Source: Trichaptum fuscoviolaceum
Taxonomy: Eukaryota > Basidiomycota > Agaricomycetes > Hymenochaetales > Trichaptaceae
Reading direction: 5' to 3'
NCBI GenBank assembly: GCA_910574455.1
Contig: CAJSYZ010000009.1
Span: 2,125,040 to 2,189,039, forward strand
DNA: 64,000 bases
A model generated the notes under the pieces. The model was given only the letters and a program-made list of their open reading frames with translations, was not told the DNA's origin and did not search any database. This document shows, piece after piece, positions 61,907-64,000 of this stretch. The translations under genes and the position numbers were made by a program. Numbering within the stretch: position 1 is the first letter of the stretch; each line of letters begins with the position of its first letter.

Positions 61907-63999
61907 CTAGTAAGAATAGTAGTGGAGGAATGCGGAAGAAAGACAGATTAACAAAGTAAAGATACATTGTTCAGAGTCAGTCCTTGCGTGTCGTTGGTAC
62001 AACGATCGGCGGAAATTTGGCATAGGTAAGCTCTCATCAATAGCGAATGCTGGGAGCGCGTAGGTGAAATCGCCGTTGTCAGCACCTGTGCTAACTTGAA
62101 GACCCTTGACACAAGTTTCGGTAATTATTCCGCCCCATTTGCCGTCCAAGGTAGCAATCAGAGAACCAGAATCACCACTTTTTGCGAAACAGTAGTCGTA
62201 TTTTGAAGGTATATTCCAGACAAGGCGTGCAGCTCCTTTTTTTCAACTTTGCCAGTGGCGGATTCGTCGGGTTGCCGCCGAGTGTCCTATTTATGACTGC
62301 GTAGATCGCAGACTCCATCGGGTTCGCATATCCAACTGTTACACCAGTGGTAGCACCAGCCTTTAACACCGCAATCTCATGATTGAATTGATCCGACCTT
62401 TCGATATACCCTGACTTGATTTCGAGACGTCCATTCGTAGGGTACGGAACCTTTGCTTTTCTATAGGCCGACCGAATACGCACGACATTGGTCTCAGGAT
62501 GCTGCCCGAAGTGAATGACGTTACACTGAAAGTTCGTTTCGTTGACTTTCTTGTCGAACAGCTGCACGAGGGCAAACTCAGAATTGAAACCGAATTCATG
62601 CCCAATCTCGGCACAGGTCTGCGAGCCTGAATGCGAATAGCCAACATAGCCAATGGTCCCAGCGCGAGTCCCATTAGGTTCGAGTAGGTTGAAATTTTCG
62701 TAAACCTTCCGATGGATTTCGTGATAGTCCCCCATTGCTTTAGTGGTAGATTTGGAGAGCGCAGAGGCTATTTCGATTTCTTGGGAAATGTTGATTGTCA
62801 TTCCACCATAAGGAGCATACTTAGCGCTTGGGACTGCGATGCTTCCGCTACCATCTGCTTGTAAATCCTTCGAGATCAATTCCAGTTTGTCAAGTCGTTC
62901 TTTGCATCTCTGCCTTTGTCTTCCAAGCTCATTTAACGCTCGACAGAATTCGTTGTCGATAAAGGAACGGTAGGCATCAGGTAGAATATGGACTAGATAT
63001 AGTTCACGCTTGTCCTCGACGTCTGATACACGCTGGTCCTCGTCAGCTGGGTTTTCAACGGCGTCCACTAGTTCGTTGATGGTAGTTTCACTAGAGGCGG
63101 AAAATATAGCATGTCCGTTAATCAAACTGAACAGTTTATCCAACCCCTGAAATTTGATGATGGGACCCCATGTACTGAAAGTGTCCTGACCACTAACTCC
63201 TATGCTTGTTCCTCGAAGGGTTGAAGTGTATGCCTCTAGAGACTTAATTATAGATTCAGGAGATCTGGGTTCACTGAAGTCTCCGGCCAAAATTTTATCA
63301 GGCGGAAGGTCAAGAGCCGTGCTGTCCGGAATTATGGTATCAGGTGCCAGTGGTCGAAAACAAGGTAAGGAAACGTTCTCTGTCGGGTCCTTGGTTTCTT
63401 GGCCGAGACTTCCGAACCCAGACGCGGGAGCGGCAAGGCCATCGACTACATGTGATTGTCCAGGTGCTGGTACGGGGCCAGGTAGTTGTTCGTGTTCGAG
63501 AGGTTTTCCGTCGTCCAGGGGATTAGGGGTTGGTACCACTCCACTTGCGGGACAGGACTGAGGAATGGCCTCGCGAAATTCTACCTCGAACCGCCCTGAT
63601 AATGTCCAGCGCTTGCGAATGGAGCTTCTAATCGCGTCGGCGCATTCACAATAAACATCACCAACAGGCCTCTCGTAGTCGGAGGGCATAAGCACCTCCA
63701 ACTCGGACGGTATTACTCCAATCCACACGACAACAGGATCTGACCTCCCGTCTTCCCCCTTCCCGTCTTTATGATATCCAATCTTGCATATATCTATGCA
63801 TGTCACGGTATGCCTGACGTGAAAGCGATCAAAAGCGTCTTCAAATATAGGTAGCAAAACGGGCCATTGCCTGATCAGAGGGCAGTTGTTGTCAAGGACG
63901 TTTATGTGCTTCATCGCTTTCTCGCGCTTATGCGGTCCCGGAATGTTCCCCTGGCGTCCCACAAAAAATCCACTACGCCCGACAGGAACAGCGTTGGTC
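61907..63999 (-). pseudogene. GDSGS-motif protein, copy 3, frame-broken and cut by the window end
   Basis: Nearly identical to copy 1 over its whole visible length (about 1.98 kb of coding sequence plus 3' flank). One extra T in a T run near 62240 ends the main frame at 62172, just before the segment that in copy 1 carries GDSGS; a further base is missing near 62031. Between the two, the GDSGS region is out of frame. Local differences from copy 1 also appear near 63270-63315. The N-terminal exons lie beyond the window. If the extra T is real, this copy has lost the putative catalytic Ser. Confidence 0.65.
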
Positions 64000-64000
64000 G

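Larger units (their letters stand above)
54495..63999. repeat. Tandem triplication of a large gene
   Basis: Near-identical blocks start (AGAGTCGTTCAGGCTCAAT...) at 54495, 58061 and 61815, so units are about 3.57 and 3.75 kb. The shared part runs from the 3' flank through the GDSGS-protein gene to the module exons. The third unit is cut by the window end. Copies 1 and 3 are almost identical; copy 2 is near-identical only in the 5' half of its main exon. Confidence 0.9.

Overview
The window reads as nuclear DNA of an Agaricomycete-type basidiomycete. Genes are broken by many 41-65 nt GT-AG introns, some exons are only 14-26 nt long, and several families are typical of such fungi: F-box proteins, secreted class 3 lipases in tandem, and an ankyrin-DHHC acyltransferase. 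A closer assignment (for example Cantharellales) would be a guess. Exon joins were made by hand from splice signals and frame.

Layout. 1-9.0 kb: no supported gene; simple repeats and recurring short palindromic words. 9.0-11.0 kb: one very GC-rich ORF of 639 codons behind a TATA box. 11-15.4 kb: T/C-rich, no supported gene. 15.4-24.1 kb: a short two-exon gene fragment, an unrecognised AT-rich stretch, and dispersed short exons of an intron-dense unknown gene on the minus strand. 24.5-33.1 kb: an FAD/NADPH monooxygenase (-), an F-box protein with a TPR-like N-terminus (+), a DCN1-type neddylation factor (-) and a second F-box-like protein (+). 33.6-37.6 kb: a serine-rich conserved-looking protein (-) and a probable Pop8-like RNase P/MRP subunit (+). 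38.13-38.75 kb: a complete 619 bp MITE with about 30 bp terminal inverted repeats and a TA target duplication. 39.4-45.0 kb: three tandem class 3 lipases (-), the most downstream one lacking its propeptide-side exons. 45.4-48.6 kb: a small hypothetical gene and an Akr1-like palmitoyltransferase (-). 49.2-50.4 kb: an ALKBH6-like dioxygenase (+). 51.6-54.3 kb: an unrecognised 849-residue protein (-). 54.5-64 kb: a three-copy tandem array of a large gene with a GDSGS motif of the trypsin-like (PA clan) type. Copy 2 and copy 3 carry frameshifts, and an exon module is itself multiplied in copy 2.

The most unusual signal is not a gene. At least five families of 11-mers, each a perfect inverted repeat around one central G or C (for example TGCCA-S-TGGCA, AACTT-S-AAGTT, GACTC-S-GAGTC, CTCAG-S-CTGAG, GTCAC-S-GTGAC), recur across intergenic DNA, introns and even exons. 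They pack together at 61.70-61.80 kb and 49.05-49.13 kb.
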